Of a stretch of DNA of 53,663 nucleotides, positions 24,402-33,549 are shown one piece after another. The DNA lies in the NCBI GenBank assembly GCA_001802125.1, contig MGZK01000084.1, forward strand, positions 11,808 through 65,470. Direction: 5' to 3'. The position numbers and the translations under genes are program-made. Source of the stretch: Geobacteraceae bacterium GWC2_55_20 (GTDB lineage Bacteria > Desulfobacterota > Desulfuromonadia > Geobacterales > Pseudopelobacteraceae). The notes under the pieces are model-generated. The model was given only the letters and a program-made list of their open reading frames with translations, was not told the DNA's origin and made no database searches. Each line of letters begins with the position of its first letter. The first letter of the stretch is position 1.

Positions 24402-25364
24402 ATGAGAAGAAATGCCGTAAAGGTATTGACATTACTGGCCGTGCTACTGTTTGTTTCGGTAACGGCGCTGGAATTCGAGGCCCATGCCAGGGTTGGCGGC
24501 AGCCGCTCCATCGGCAGCCGCGGTTCACGCAGCTATTCGCGGCCAGCCAGCCCGACCCAGCCGGCCGCTACACCCCGGCAGCAGTCGGCCGCCACCAACC
24601 CCGGTTTTCAGCAGCCGGCAGCGGGCGGGTTCATGCGCAGCATGGCCGGCGGCATCGTCGGCGGCATGCTGGGCGGCATGCTCTTCAGAAGCCTGGGCTT
24701 CAGCGGCATGGGAGGAGGCATGGGGGGCGGAGGCATCGGCCTGTTTGAGATCATCCTGATCGCCGGTATCGGTTACCTGATCTACCGCTTTATCAAGAAA
24801 AAACGCGCGGAAAGCGCGAACGGCTCCTTCAATCAGCCTGTGTACCAGAGCGGTAATGCCGCTCCCGGCGCAACTCCACTTTACGGCGGCTACCAGGAGC
24901 CTGCACAGCATGCAGACGATGCTGAAACAGGCCTGGGTCATATCCGCCAGTTTGATCAGACCTTCGACGAAGACCGCTTCAACGACCTGGTGATGGACAA
25001 CTTCTTCAAGATCCAGGGCGCCTGGATGAACCGCGACCTGACACCGGTATCCGGCATCCTGACCGACGAAATGCGGCGCATCATGCAACAGGATATCGAA
25101 AATCTTCTGCGGGACAAACAGATCAACAGACTAGAAAACATTGCCGTCAGAAAGGTCGAGATTGCCGAGGCCTGGCAGGAGTCGGGGCAGGATTACATCA
25201 ATGCGCTGATCTATGCCAACCTGCTCGATTACACCACCGATGACAAGAGCGGCGCGGTCATCTCCGGCAGCAAGACCGATCCGGTCAAGTTCGAGGAGTA
25301 CTGGACCTTCACCAGGCCGGTCGGCAACAATCCCTGGAAATTATCGGCAATCGATCAGAAGTAG
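24402..25364 (+). CDS. Tim44-like domain membrane protein
   Basis: 320 aa. A signal or anchor at 1-29 (ending in FEAHA) is followed by an Arg/Ser/Gly region (GGSRSIGSRGSRSYSR), a Gly/Met-rich stretch, and a membrane segment at about 111-130 (GLFEIILIAGIGYLIYRFI). A Tim44-like domain covers about 175-320 (FDEDRFNDLVMDNFFKIQGAWMN to the WTFTR block). This architecture is widespread in Proteobacteria; the function is undefined. It follows the radical SAM gene by 105 bp and may be separate from it. Confidence 0.85.
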   Translation: MRRNAVKVLTLLAVLLFVSVTALEFEAHARVGGSRSIGSRGSRSYSRPASPTQPAATPRQQSAATNPGFQQPAAGGFMRSMAGGIVGGMLGGMLFRSLGFSGMGGGMGGGGIGLFEIILIAGIGYLIYRFIKKKRAESANGSFNQPVYQSGNAAPGATPLYGGYQEPAQHADDAETGLGHIRQFDQTFDEDRFNDLVMDNFFKIQGAWMNRDLTPVSGILTDEMRRIMQQDIENLLRDKQINRLENIAVRKVEIAEAWQESGQDYINALIYANLLDYTTDDKSGAVISGSKTDPVKFEEYWTFTRPVGNNPWKLSAIDQK

Positions 25365-25403
25365 TTTCATTGAACGGCTCAATATTATTAGCCCCGTCTC
25401 CCG

Positions 25404-25439
25404 AGCCCTGATAAACAGGATAAGTGCGTTAACGAAGTT
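25404..25439 (+). repeat. 36-bp exact direct repeat, copy 1
   Basis: Begins AGCCCTGATAAACAGG and ends AACGAAGTT; the second exact copy is at 31513-31548. It contains a small CCTG/CAGG hairpin and the palindrome CGTTAACG. It lies 83 bp before recB. Function unknown. Confidence 0.75.
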
Positions 25440-25469
25440 GTTTTCTGCCTGTAAGCGGCAGAAAACAAC
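25437..25469. repeat. Perfect 13-bp-arm hairpin before recB
   Basis: GTTGTTTTCTGCC (25437-25449) is matched by GGCAGAAAACAAC (25457-25469) around 7 bases. It overlaps the last 3 bp of the 36-bp repeat. It could act as a weak terminator of the Tim44 gene, but no T-run follows. Confidence 0.6.
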
Positions 25470-25522
25470 AACTAACTTACTAATAGATCCGGGGCGTTTC
25501 AATTCTGCCATGAGACTCCGCG

Positions 25523-28500
25523 ATGAAACCCCTTGACCTCAAATCCATCGACATTTCTGGCTCCAATCTGATCGAAGCCAGCGCCGGCACCGGCAAGACC
25601 TGGACCATCGCCGCCCTGTATATCCTGCTGCTACTGGAAAAGGAGCTGCGCCCGGAACAGATCCTGGTTGTCACCTACACCAAAGCCGCCACCGCCGAAC
25701 TGCGTGACCGCATCCGGAGACGCATCGGCCAGACCCTGGAGTTCTATTCCGGCGGGCGACCGGCATCCACTGACGCCCTGGAACAGATCCTGGACACGGA
25801 TCGCCGGCAGGATCCCGAACGGGCACGGCTGCTCCTGACCAGGGCGCTCTATTCCTTTGATAACGCGGCCATTTTCACAATTCACGGCTTCTGTCAGCGG
25901 GCATTGCTCGAAAATGCCTTCGAGAGCGGCTCACTTTTCGACAGTGAAATGATCACCGATCAGAGTGCAATCGTCCAACAGGTTTGCGATGATTTCTGGC
26001 GTTCGAGCATTCTGACGGAGCCGGATGAATTCCTGGAGCACCTGGTCGCGGGGAAATATACCCCCGAAAAACTTGCGGCTCCTTTTGCGGGGCACTACCA
26101 GAATCCCGGCCTGAAAATAGTACCGGAACGGCATGAACGCGAGTTGAACCCGCTAATCGCGGAGCGTGACCGGCTGTATGTCACTTTCTGCGAATCATGG
26201 AAAACCGGGCGCGACGTGATCCTGGAACAGATCGAAAGCGCCGGGCTGCACCAGGGCAGTTACAGCCCCAATCAGATCGCCACGGCAGCCGGGATCATCA
26301 ACAGCTGGGTGGAAGGCGCAAGCGCGAAACAACCCTGCGGCAAACTGGAGTTTTTTTCGTCCGGCAGGATCGCATCCAAAGTCACCAAGACGACCAGACA
26401 TATTCCTGACCACGATTTTTTCACGCTCTGCCAGCAGATGCACGATCTGACCGAGGCGCTGGAGGAACTTTTCCGGGATCGGCTGATCGCCTGCCGCCTG
26501 AATCTCAAGCGGTGGCTGGAACGTGAACTAAGACTCAGGAAACAGGCGCTTAACAAGCGTTGTTTCGATGACTTGCTGCTGGACCTTCATCTTGCGCTTG
26601 AAGCCGGAAGCGGCGGTGAGCTGGCCTCACGACTGCGCGAACGCTACCGGGCAGCCCTGATCGACGAGTTTCAGGACACCGACCCCTTGCAATGGAACAT
26701 CTTCCGGCGCCTGGGAGACGCCGACGGATATCCGCTGTTCCTGATCGGTGACCCGAAACAGGCCATCTACAGCTTTCGCGGAGCGGACGTCTTTGCCTAT
26801 CTGAAAGCCGGCAGCAACCTTGTGGATGACAGACGTCATACCCTGGGCACCAATTTCCGCTCGACCCCGGCGCTCGTTACCGCTGTCAACCGGCTGTTCT
26901 CCAACCACCCGGATCCTTTTCTCTGTACCGATATTTCCTTCGAACCGGTCACTTCCGGCCGTTCGGCCAATGATTCGCTGCTGCATTACGGTTCCCCCGT
27001 CCCGCAACCTCTTCAGGCCTGGATTTTCCCACGAGACGACCAGTCCAAAGCCGAAAACAAACCGGCCGCGATCGAAAAGATCGTGCAGTCCGTGGCCGGG
27101 GAAATTGCCCGGCTGCTCGAACCGGGGCATTCCGTTATCTCCAGCGGCGGACAGGCGCGCGCCTTGAATCCAGGGGATATCGCCATACTGGTGAAGTCCC
27201 ACAAGCAGGCCGAGCTGGTCCAGCAGGCGCTTCAAGCTCTCTGTATCCCCTCGGTTCAGCAGGGAAGCGCCACAATATTCAAGACAACGGAAGCGCTGGA
27301 TCTGCTGCGCATATTGCGCGCCGTTGCCGAACCTGGCCGGGAACGGCTGCTGCGCGAGGCTCTGCTGACCGGGACCATGGGGCTTACGGCCAACCAGGTG
27401 GCGGCCTTTGTGGATAGCTCCGGCGAGGATCCCGAATGGGAAGCCTGGCTGCTCCGCTTTCATGATCTGCATGCCGCCGCCGGTGGAGGCGTGGTGGCGG
27501 TGATATCCCGCCTGCTGGGAAACTGCGGCGTGCGCGCCAGGGTTCTGTCGCGAGCCGGCGGTGAACGCTGCCTGACCAACATCCTGCACTGTTGCGAACT
27601 CCTGCATCAGGCTGAACATGAGCGCGGGACCAGTCTGCCGGACTCGATCAACTGGCTGGAACGGCGCATTTCCGGAGATTACAGTGACGATGCCACGCTG
27701 CTGCGGCTGGAAACCGATGATAACGCGGTGATAATTTCGACCATCCACACCAGCAAGGGGCTGCAGTACCCGCTGGTGTTCGTCCCCTTCGCCTGGGATG
27801 CCCCCTCCGCCAGGAGCGGACGGGTAATGTTCCACGATCCGGCCGGAAATCTGGTGCTGGATCTGGCGGAAGAGGATGAAAACAGGAAACTTGCCGGGGA
27901 GGAACGGGATGCCGAGGCGGCCCGCCTGCTGTACGTGGCCCTGACTCGGGCCGAGTTCCGCTGCTACTTCGTCTGGGGCTGCATCAACGGGGCGATCGAT
28001 TCTCCGTTATTCAATCTGCTGCATCACGGAAAGGTAAAAAAAGAAAACAAGTCCTTTGCCGCGCTGGAAGATTTGGAGATCCTTACCCAGGTCAGAGAGC
28101 TGGCAGCGGCCGGAGATTGCGGCCTTTCGGCGGAATTAATGCCACCCGAAACATCCGGTTGCATCTATCGCAACGATATCGCCCCTCCTGCCCTCCCGGG
28201 CTGCAGGACGCTCTCCCGTCCACCCCGCGATGACTGGCGTGTCGCCAGTTTCAGCGGCATGCTCTCCGGAACCGGTCACGGTTTCCAGCCCCACGACCAT
28301 GACAACCTGGTCACCGCCGCGATCACGGAGGATACCAGGCTTCCGGAGCCGGCAACAGGAGGACTCACCATTTTCGACTTCCCCCGTGGCGCCAAGGCCG
28401 GTACCTGCCTGCACGAAATCTTCGAGCAGCTGGATTTTTGCCCGTTGAACAGAGACGACATCACTAGAACCGCCGGTATTGTCCTCGCGGCCAACGGCTT

Positions 28501-29101
28501 TCAAGAGTGCTGGCTGCCGGCTGTCAGCGGCATGATTGCCGATGTGGCATCGGCGAGTATCATCCGGGATGATCCGGGCTTCTGCCTGTCGCGACTGAGG
28601 TCCGGAAGCTGGCAATGTGAAATGGAATTTTACCTGCCACTGGGTCATCTTGCTCCGGAAACAATCAGAGCGCTTTTTGACGGTTTGCTGGAAGAGGATT
28701 GCTACCGCGGCTTCCACGAAATCCTCGCCAATCTTTCATTCCGCCGCAGCCGGGGCATGCTGCAGGGCTTCATCGACCTGGTTTTCGAGCACGCCGGCCG
28801 CTACTACATCCTCGACTGGAAATCCAACTACCTCGGCCATCGGCCGTCCGATTACGGACAGGAGCAGATGCGGGAATCGATGGCTCGCAGCGCATATATC
28901 CTGCAGTATCATCTCTACACGCTGGCACTGGACCGGCTTCTCAAAAGGCGCCTGCCGGACTACGACTATGAAACCCACTTCGGCGGCGCAATATATGTCT
29001 ATCTGCGTGGGGTAACCGGCAATGATGCTCAATCCGGCATATACCGTGAGCGTCCGTCAGCCCGGTTTGTCGCCAGGGCCAACCGGTTGCTGCTGGCATG
29101 A
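25523..29101 (+). CDS. recB: Exodeoxyribonuclease V beta subunit (RecB)
   Basis: 1192 aa, full-length RecB. UvrD-type helicase motifs are intact: Walker A EASAGTGKTWTI (18-29), Walker B DEFQDTDP (about 380), GDPKQAIYSFRGAD (about 408) and TIHTSKGLQYPLVFVP (about 740). The C-terminal nuclease domain has GFIDLVF and YYILDWKSNYL (about 1082-1103), the RecB catalytic Asp-Asp-Lys set. Together with RecC it would form the double-strand-break processing enzyme. In many genomes recC, recB and recD are adjacent; here recB is 8.4 kb from recC and recD is not visible. The ribosome binding site is poor. Confidence 0.95.
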   Translation: MKPLDLKSIDISGSNLIEASAGTGKTWTIAALYILLLLEKELRPEQILVVTYTKAATAELRDRIRRRIGQTLEFYSGGRPASTDALEQILDTDRRQDPERARLLLTRALYSFDNAAIFTIHGFCQRALLENAFESGSLFDSEMITDQSAIVQQVCDDFWRSSILTEPDEFLEHLVAGKYTPEKLAAPFAGHYQNPGLKIVPERHERELNPLIAERDRLYVTFCESWKTGRDVILEQIESAGLHQGSYSPNQIATAAGIINSWVEGASAKQPCGKLEFFSSGRIASKVTKTTRHIPDHDFFTLCQQMHDLTEALEELFRDRLIACRLNLKRWLERELRLRKQALNKRCFDDLLLDLHLALEAGSGGELASRLRERYRAALIDEFQDTDPLQWNIFRRLGDADGYPLFLIGDPKQAIYSFRGADVFAYLKAGSNLVDDRRHTLGTNFRSTPALVTAVNRLFSNHPDPFLCTDISFEPVTSGRSANDSLLHYGSPVPQPLQAWIFPRDDQSKAENKPAAIEKIVQSVAGEIARLLEPGHSVISSGGQARALNPGDIAILVKSHKQAELVQQALQALCIPSVQQGSATIFKTTEALDLLRILRAVAEPGRERLLREALLTGTMGLTANQVAAFVDSSGEDPEWEAWLLRFHDLHAAAGGGVVAVISRLLGNCGVRARVLSRAGGERCLTNILHCCELLHQAEHERGTSLPDSINWLERRISGDYSDDATLLRLETDDNAVIISTIHTSKGLQYPLVFVPFAWDAPSARSGRVMFHDPAGNLVLDLAEEDENRKLAGEERDAEAARLLYVALTRAEFRCYFVWGCINGAIDSPLFNLLHHGKVKKENKSFAALEDLEILTQVRELAAAGDCGLSAELMPPETSGCIYRNDIAPPALPGCRTLSRPPRDDWRVASFSGMLSGTGHGFQPHDHDNLVTAAITEDTRLPEPATGGLTIFDFPRGAKAGTCLHEIFEQLDFCPLNRDDITRTAGIVLAANGFQECWLPAVSGMIADVASASIIRDDPGFCLSRLRSGSWQCEMEFYLPLGHLAPETIRALFDGLLEEDCYRGFHEILANLSFRRSRGMLQGFIDLVFEHAGRYYILDWKSNYLGHRPSDYGQEQMRESMARSAYILQYHLYTLALDRLLKRRLPDYDYETHFGGAIYVYLRGVTGNDAQSGIYRERPSARFVARANRLLLA

Positions 29102-29120
29102 GCATTACTATTTCCTTACT

Positions 29121-29148
29121 TTGACATCACCATTTTTACAAGTATACT
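29121..29148 (+). promoter_or_regulatory. Sigma-70-type promoter
   Basis: TTGACA (29121-29126), 16-bp spacer, TATACT (29143-29148), 49 bp before the start of the FlgT-N-like gene. A near-consensus match. Confidence 0.7.
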
Positions 29149-29197
29149 GGCAGGATATTTACAATCGAACTCAAACCAACCGATCGAGAGGTCATCC

Positions 29198-30328
29198 ATG
29201 AGAAATCTGGGATTCAGGGCATTGATCACGGCTTCATTTCTGACCACCGCGCTGGTATCGACTACATTTGCAAAACCGGTCTGTGTTGAAGTAAGCGGCG
29301 AAAGCGCCGTGATCGGCGGAGATCTTCCCTCGGCCAAGGTTGAGGCGATAAACCGGGCAAAATTCGCGGCCGTGGAACAGGTGGCCGGTGTGGATATCAA
29401 AAGCAAGACCGTAGTCGAAGACTCGGCACTGCTGGACGACATGATCACGACCCAGACCCGCGGTGCGGTCAGCAGCTACAAGATCATCCGGGAAAGCCAT
29501 GAGGGGGACAGCGCCAGGGCGCTTGTCAATGTCTGCGTCGAACCGCTCAGCGCCAAATCGGCAATGTCGGCGCTGGCACTCAATACCGCCATTTCCGTGT
29601 ATCTGCCGGCCAAAAAGCTGGTCAGGTACGACAATCTAGAATATGACGACGAGAATATCCTGGCCCAGGCAGTTATCGGCAAACTGGCCGAAGGCGGGTT
29701 CTCGGTACGCGACCTGGCAGAAACCCATTCACTGAAGCTGAGGGATATCGACATGGCCCTGAAAGGTGGCGACCAGACATCGGTGCGCAGCCTGGTATAC
29801 CGTTATCTGACCAACTCGGTGCTGATAGGCAAGATCGAGCCGACAGTGTCGATGCGCAAGGGTTCGGATGCCGGCTATGGCATTTCGATGCCGTTCAATT
29901 CCGTCACAGCGCGACTCTCCTACCGCCTGATGACCAGAGACAATAACGGAAAGATGGTGGTGCTGTCCGCCGGCAGTGAGGAGGCCAAGGGTATGGCTCC
30001 AAGCCAGGACGATGCCTACGCCGAAGCGCTAAAGAACCTGTCCGAAAAATTTGTGCCGATCATTATCGATAAAATCCACTCCCGCCTGAATGATATCGCC
30101 AGCAAAGTGACAATCGAGGTGGAAGAGGTCAAGGATCCCGCCGAAACTTTCGATTTGCGCGACCAGATCCAGAAAGTAACCTGGGTTACAAAGGTCGAGG
30201 AGAAGGGAATCGGGGAGTTCCTGGTCAGTTATCCGGAAAATCCGATTTACCTGGCCAACGGGCTTAGCCAGAAAGGCTTCAAGATTGTATCCTACACCAG
30301 GGATCTGATCAAAATCAGACGGCAATGA
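29198..30328 (+). CDS. Secreted protein with FlgT-N/LPP20-like domain
   Basis: 376 aa. The signal peptide is residues 1-25 (ending in STTFA). Residues 28-115 match the N-terminal domain of FlgT and related LPP20-like proteins: VEVSGESAVIGGDLPSAKVEAI, then FAAVEQVAGVDIKSKT and SSYKIIRESHEGDSARALVNVCVEP. The remainder is two or three alpha-beta segments, including a YRYLTNSVLIGKIEP block. It is likely periplasmic or outer-membrane-associated. No flagellar genes are nearby, so a flagellar role is not supported. It has its own strong promoter. Confidence 0.7.
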   Translation: MRNLGFRALITASFLTTALVSTTFAKPVCVEVSGESAVIGGDLPSAKVEAINRAKFAAVEQVAGVDIKSKTVVEDSALLDDMITTQTRGAVSSYKIIRESHEGDSARALVNVCVEPLSAKSAMSALALNTAISVYLPAKKLVRYDNLEYDDENILAQAVIGKLAEGGFSVRDLAETHSLKLRDIDMALKGGDQTSVRSLVYRYLTNSVLIGKIEPTVSMRKGSDAGYGISMPFNSVTARLSYRLMTRDNNGKMVVLSAGSEEAKGMAPSQDDAYAEALKNLSEKFVPIIIDKIHSRLNDIASKVTIEVEEVKDPAETFDLRDQIQKVTWVTKVEEKGIGEFLVSYPENPIYLANGLSQKGFKIVSYTRDLIKIRRQ

Positions 30329-30495
30329 ACATTGCCGTCGTCAGCACCGGGGACATCAGACTACCTACTTCTGCCAGTGGCTGGATCGTAATCTTTGCAC
30401 TCTTTAAATCACTCGCCGGATATGGACTTGATATCCGCTTCGGGGTCCTTTCGAGGGGTAACTGGTTATAAAATATGACTTGTATTTTTTTCGAT

Positions 30496-30524
30496 TTGAC
30501 TGCATCCTGCCTGATGAATATTTT
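30496..30524 (+). promoter_or_regulatory. Sigma-70-type promoter
   Basis: TTGACT (30496-30501), 17-bp spacer, TATTTT (30519-30524), 60 bp before the lipoprotein gene. An ATGAATATTTTTCAT inverted repeat overlaps the -10. Confidence 0.5.
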
Positions 30525-30584
30525 TCATGAGTAACACGACCATCTTTTTCAAACCACACCCGATGCTATCAGGAGAAACGCTGC

Positions 30585-31472
30585 ATGAAAAGAATCTGTC
30601 TGAATTTAGTGTTATTGCTGTCTGTTGCAACACTGTCCGCCTGCAGCGGCAGCAGCACTCAATATATTGACTATACTCCGGTAGACACCACCCCCAAGCT
30701 TGACATGCAAGAGGCTGTCTACCAGCTCACGCTCCCGACCGGCAACATCCTGACATTGACCACCGATCAATCCGGCACATCGGTATACGGCGCCTATACC
30801 ATCAAGAACGGCACCGGGATTGTTTCCAGCGGGAAGATAGAAAACCTGGTCACCTCCATTGCGCTGACAGGATATCCGAACAGCCCCTGCCCTACGGAAG
30901 CGCTATCGATTCAGCCGATCAGCAGCACTCTCAATGCCACACGCGATTCGGCAAGCGTAGATATCAGCGGCTCCAGCTGTAGCGAGGGTTCGCTGCTGCC
31001 GGCGATCAGAGTGATCAGCAAGTTCAGCCCGCCGGCAACAGCCAGAATGGCTTCCACCGGAATAACCAATGATGTCAACAAGAGGTTGTCAATTTCGGCC
31101 GTGTCAGGAGACAACGTAAACTTTGTCGGTCCAATCACGCTTGAAGACACCTCTCTTCAGACTTCGGCAACCGGAATCATTGTAGGCACAATCACCGATT
31201 CAGCGGCCTGGCCGGTAACCGGTAATGTTGTAGAGATAAATAATCCCTTTGCATATGGATTCATTTTTACCCGCGCCACCAACTTCATCGGGCATTTTTT
31301 TTCAACCAGCGACAGCATCTCGGCCATCAAAGGCCATGCCAGAACAGCCCCGACCCTGGGCGGACAGTATTCCATCAGCGAAATCAGCGTGACAGCCACG
31401 GACAGCGGCGTGACCCAGCCGGCACTGACGGCCACATCGGTACAGGCAACCCAGAACTACACCCTGCAGTAA
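30585..31472 (+). CDS. Putative lipoprotein, unrecognised
   Basis: 295 aa. The N-terminus MKRICLNLVLLLSVATLSAC is a lipoprotein signal with Cys20 as the lipid site. The mature protein is Ser/Thr-rich and beta-strand-rich, with no family motif I recognise. Two cysteine pairs (NSPCPTEAL, GSSCSEG) may form disulfides. AGGAG lies upstream of the ATG. It is preceded by a candidate promoter and followed by the second 36-bp repeat. Confidence 0.7.
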   Translation: MKRICLNLVLLLSVATLSACSGSSTQYIDYTPVDTTPKLDMQEAVYQLTLPTGNILTLTTDQSGTSVYGAYTIKNGTGIVSSGKIENLVTSIALTGYPNSPCPTEALSIQPISSTLNATRDSASVDISGSSCSEGSLLPAIRVISKFSPPATARMASTGITNDVNKRLSISAVSGDNVNFVGPITLEDTSLQTSATGIIVGTITDSAAWPVTGNVVEINNPFAYGFIFTRATNFIGHFFSTSDSISAIKGHARTAPTLGGQYSISEISVTATDSGVTQPALTATSVQATQNYTLQ

Positions 31473-31512
31473 TCCGGCATAAATCCGGATAAAGTACCGC
31501 GAATTATTTCAA

Positions 31513-31548
31513 AGCCCTGATAAACAGGATAAGTGCGTTAACGAAGTT
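31513..31548 (+). repeat. 36-bp exact direct repeat, copy 2
   Basis: Identical to 25404-25439 across all 36 positions. It ends 19 bp before the GTG start of the radical SAM gene, so it lies in that gene's 5' leader. Confidence 0.75.
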
Positions 31549-31567
31549 ACTAAAGGATTCGATTAAA

Positions 31568-33412
31568 GTGCTAATCAAACTGGTCGCAATCCACCCCTGC
31601 CCTTCCCCGCAAGCGGTACCGCTGGCAAATGCCTTTCTGAAAAGTATAATCAGGGAAACTTCAGTCGAGGTTTCCCTGATTGATTTTTATATTGGCCAGG
31701 ATCCTGAAAAGGGAGCGGATTTGCTGGCAGCAGCAAAACCCCGCGCAGTCGGATTTTCCATGTATGTCTGGAACCGTGGCGCCTGCCTGGAGATTGCGGC
31801 CGCACTGCGCAGAATCCTGCCCGAAACCCTTATATTCGCGGGCGGCCCCGAAGCCACAGCAAACCCTGAGGGAGTGTTGCGGGAAGGTGTGCTGGATTTT
31901 GTCATTGCCGGAGAAGGGGAAGGGCCATTCGCGGACCTCTGCGAGCACCTGCTTGCCGGCAGCGAACTGCCGGAAATTCCGGGGCTCATCCGTAAAGGAG
32001 ATCCATTCCGCACCCCGGCGCTGCCGGTCAGCAACCTGGACACGATCCCCTCGCCCTATCTGAATGGAATTCTCGACTGCGGCAGCTACGACGGCATCCT
32101 TTGGCAACTGTCGCGAGGATGCAGTTTTAAGTGTGACTTCTGTTTCGATGCCCGCGGCAACCATGGAGTACGGCGCTTTTCCCTGGAGAGAGTCGAAGCC
32201 GAACTGCGACACTTCGCATCTAAAGGCGTATCCCAGGTTTTTGTGCTGGATTCGACTTTCAATCAGGATGTAAAAAGGGCAAAGAACATCCTGCGACTGA
32301 TCAGAAAAACCGCTCCGCAAATCCATTTCCACTTTGAAGTTCGCAGCGAATTCATCGATCGCGAGATGGCGGAGCTGTTTGCACAGATCACCTGTTCTTT
32401 GCAGATAGGGCTCCAGAGCGCCAATCCGCAGGTACTCAAGCGGGTCGGCCGTTCCTTCGACCGGGACGATTTTTCGCGCAGGGCCGGACTCTTGAACGAC
32501 AGCGGAGCTGTGTTCGGTTTCGATCTGATCTACGGATTGCCCGGCGACACCTTGAACAGCTTCCGCAACAGCCTGGATTATGCGTTGTCGCTTTATCCGA
32601 ATCACATCGATATTTTCCCACTGGCGATCCTGCCCGGCACCAGACTGGCCGTTCGCGGAGCGGAGCAAGGCCTTTCATGGGAAAACCGCCCTCCGTACAC
32701 ACTGCTGGCCTCAGACAGTTTCAGCAGCGAGGATATGGCAAATGCCGCAGCACTGGCCAGAGCCTGCGATATATTTTTCACCAGGGGCAAAGCGGTGGCA
32801 TGGTTCAATGCGGTAACCAAAGCAGTGAACCTGAAACCGGCCATGTTCCTGAAAGCATTTGCAGAATGGATGGACACCGGCAAGGGTCCGAATATTTCCG
32901 AAAGAGACTTGAGCGACAACGATATCTGGGAGATGCAGAGAATTTTCCTGCGACAGCTTTTCAAGGCAAGAAATCTGGAGCGTTTTCTTCCAGTTGTCCT
33001 AGATCTGGTGGATTATCACCATCACTACGCCGTGGCCCTGCTTGCTCCGCAGCCAGGCAGGATCAAGGCTCAGCAATCCGCAACCAGAATCCTGAATTCG
33101 ACCTTCCGTCTGGCCCCCTCCACCCAGTTGGCCAAATTCCATTACGAGATACAGGACATCCTCGATTGCGGCGCACCCAATATCGGCTGGATGCATAAGC
33201 ATCTTTCGGCAATTGGATCACACGCCGTCATCTACCCCAATAAAAACCTTGTATGCACGGAATCGCTGGATGCTTCATTTTACTCCATCCTGGAAAATCT
33301 CGATGGCAAGACCGCAACCGGAACGGTTCTGCACAAACTTGGCCTTACGATCGCCGACACTCTTGATTTCCTGGTGTTTGCCCAGCAGGAAGGAATCATC
33401 GAACCCATTTGA
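31568..33412 (+). CDS. B12-binding radical SAM protein with DUF4080-type C-terminus
   Basis: 614 aa from a GTG start with AAAGGA 10 bases upstream. Residues 1-135 form a B12-binding-like fold (MLIKLVAIHPCPSPQAVPLAN, FAGGPEATANPEGVL, FVIAGEGEGPFADL). The radical SAM core has Cys185-x3-Cys189-x2-Cys192 (SRGCSFKCDFCF). The C-terminal 220 residues match DUF4080. The family modifies unknown substrates. It is not clustered with an obvious partner gene; the prs operon begins downstream with its own promoter. Confidence 0.85.
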   Translation: MLIKLVAIHPCPSPQAVPLANAFLKSIIRETSVEVSLIDFYIGQDPEKGADLLAAAKPRAVGFSMYVWNRGACLEIAAALRRILPETLIFAGGPEATANPEGVLREGVLDFVIAGEGEGPFADLCEHLLAGSELPEIPGLIRKGDPFRTPALPVSNLDTIPSPYLNGILDCGSYDGILWQLSRGCSFKCDFCFDARGNHGVRRFSLERVEAELRHFASKGVSQVFVLDSTFNQDVKRAKNILRLIRKTAPQIHFHFEVRSEFIDREMAELFAQITCSLQIGLQSANPQVLKRVGRSFDRDDFSRRAGLLNDSGAVFGFDLIYGLPGDTLNSFRNSLDYALSLYPNHIDIFPLAILPGTRLAVRGAEQGLSWENRPPYTLLASDSFSSEDMANAAALARACDIFFTRGKAVAWFNAVTKAVNLKPAMFLKAFAEWMDTGKGPNISERDLSDNDIWEMQRIFLRQLFKARNLERFLPVVLDLVDYHHHYAVALLAPQPGRIKAQQSATRILNSTFRLAPSTQLAKFHYEIQDILDCGAPNIGWMHKHLSAIGSHAVIYPNKNLVCTESLDASFYSILENLDGKTATGTVLHKLGLTIADTLDFLVFAQQEGIIEPI

Positions 33413-33462
33413 AGCGAACCGCTGTTATTTATCAGCCCGGATTGCGAACCTACGCAAAAAAG

Positions 33463-33491
33463 TTGCATTTTTTGAAAGTATTTAGTATATC
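33463..33491 (+). promoter_or_regulatory. Sigma-70-type promoter of the prs operon
   Basis: TTGCAT (33463-33468), 17-bp spacer, TATATC (33486-33491), 58 bp before the prs ATG. Confidence 0.55.
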
Positions 33492-33549
33492 ATCTGTCTC
33501 TTTATTGATGGGTTTGAAATTGCTCCGTTTTTGAAAGGTGTTTATCGTC

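Noticed and set aside
26627-27835. 402-codon minus-strand frame opposite recB
   Set aside because: Shadow of recB; no independent start signal or domain.
29198-30328. Flagellar protein FlgT
   Set aside because: Only the N-terminal domain resembles FlgT and no flagellar genes are nearby; kept as a generic secreted protein.
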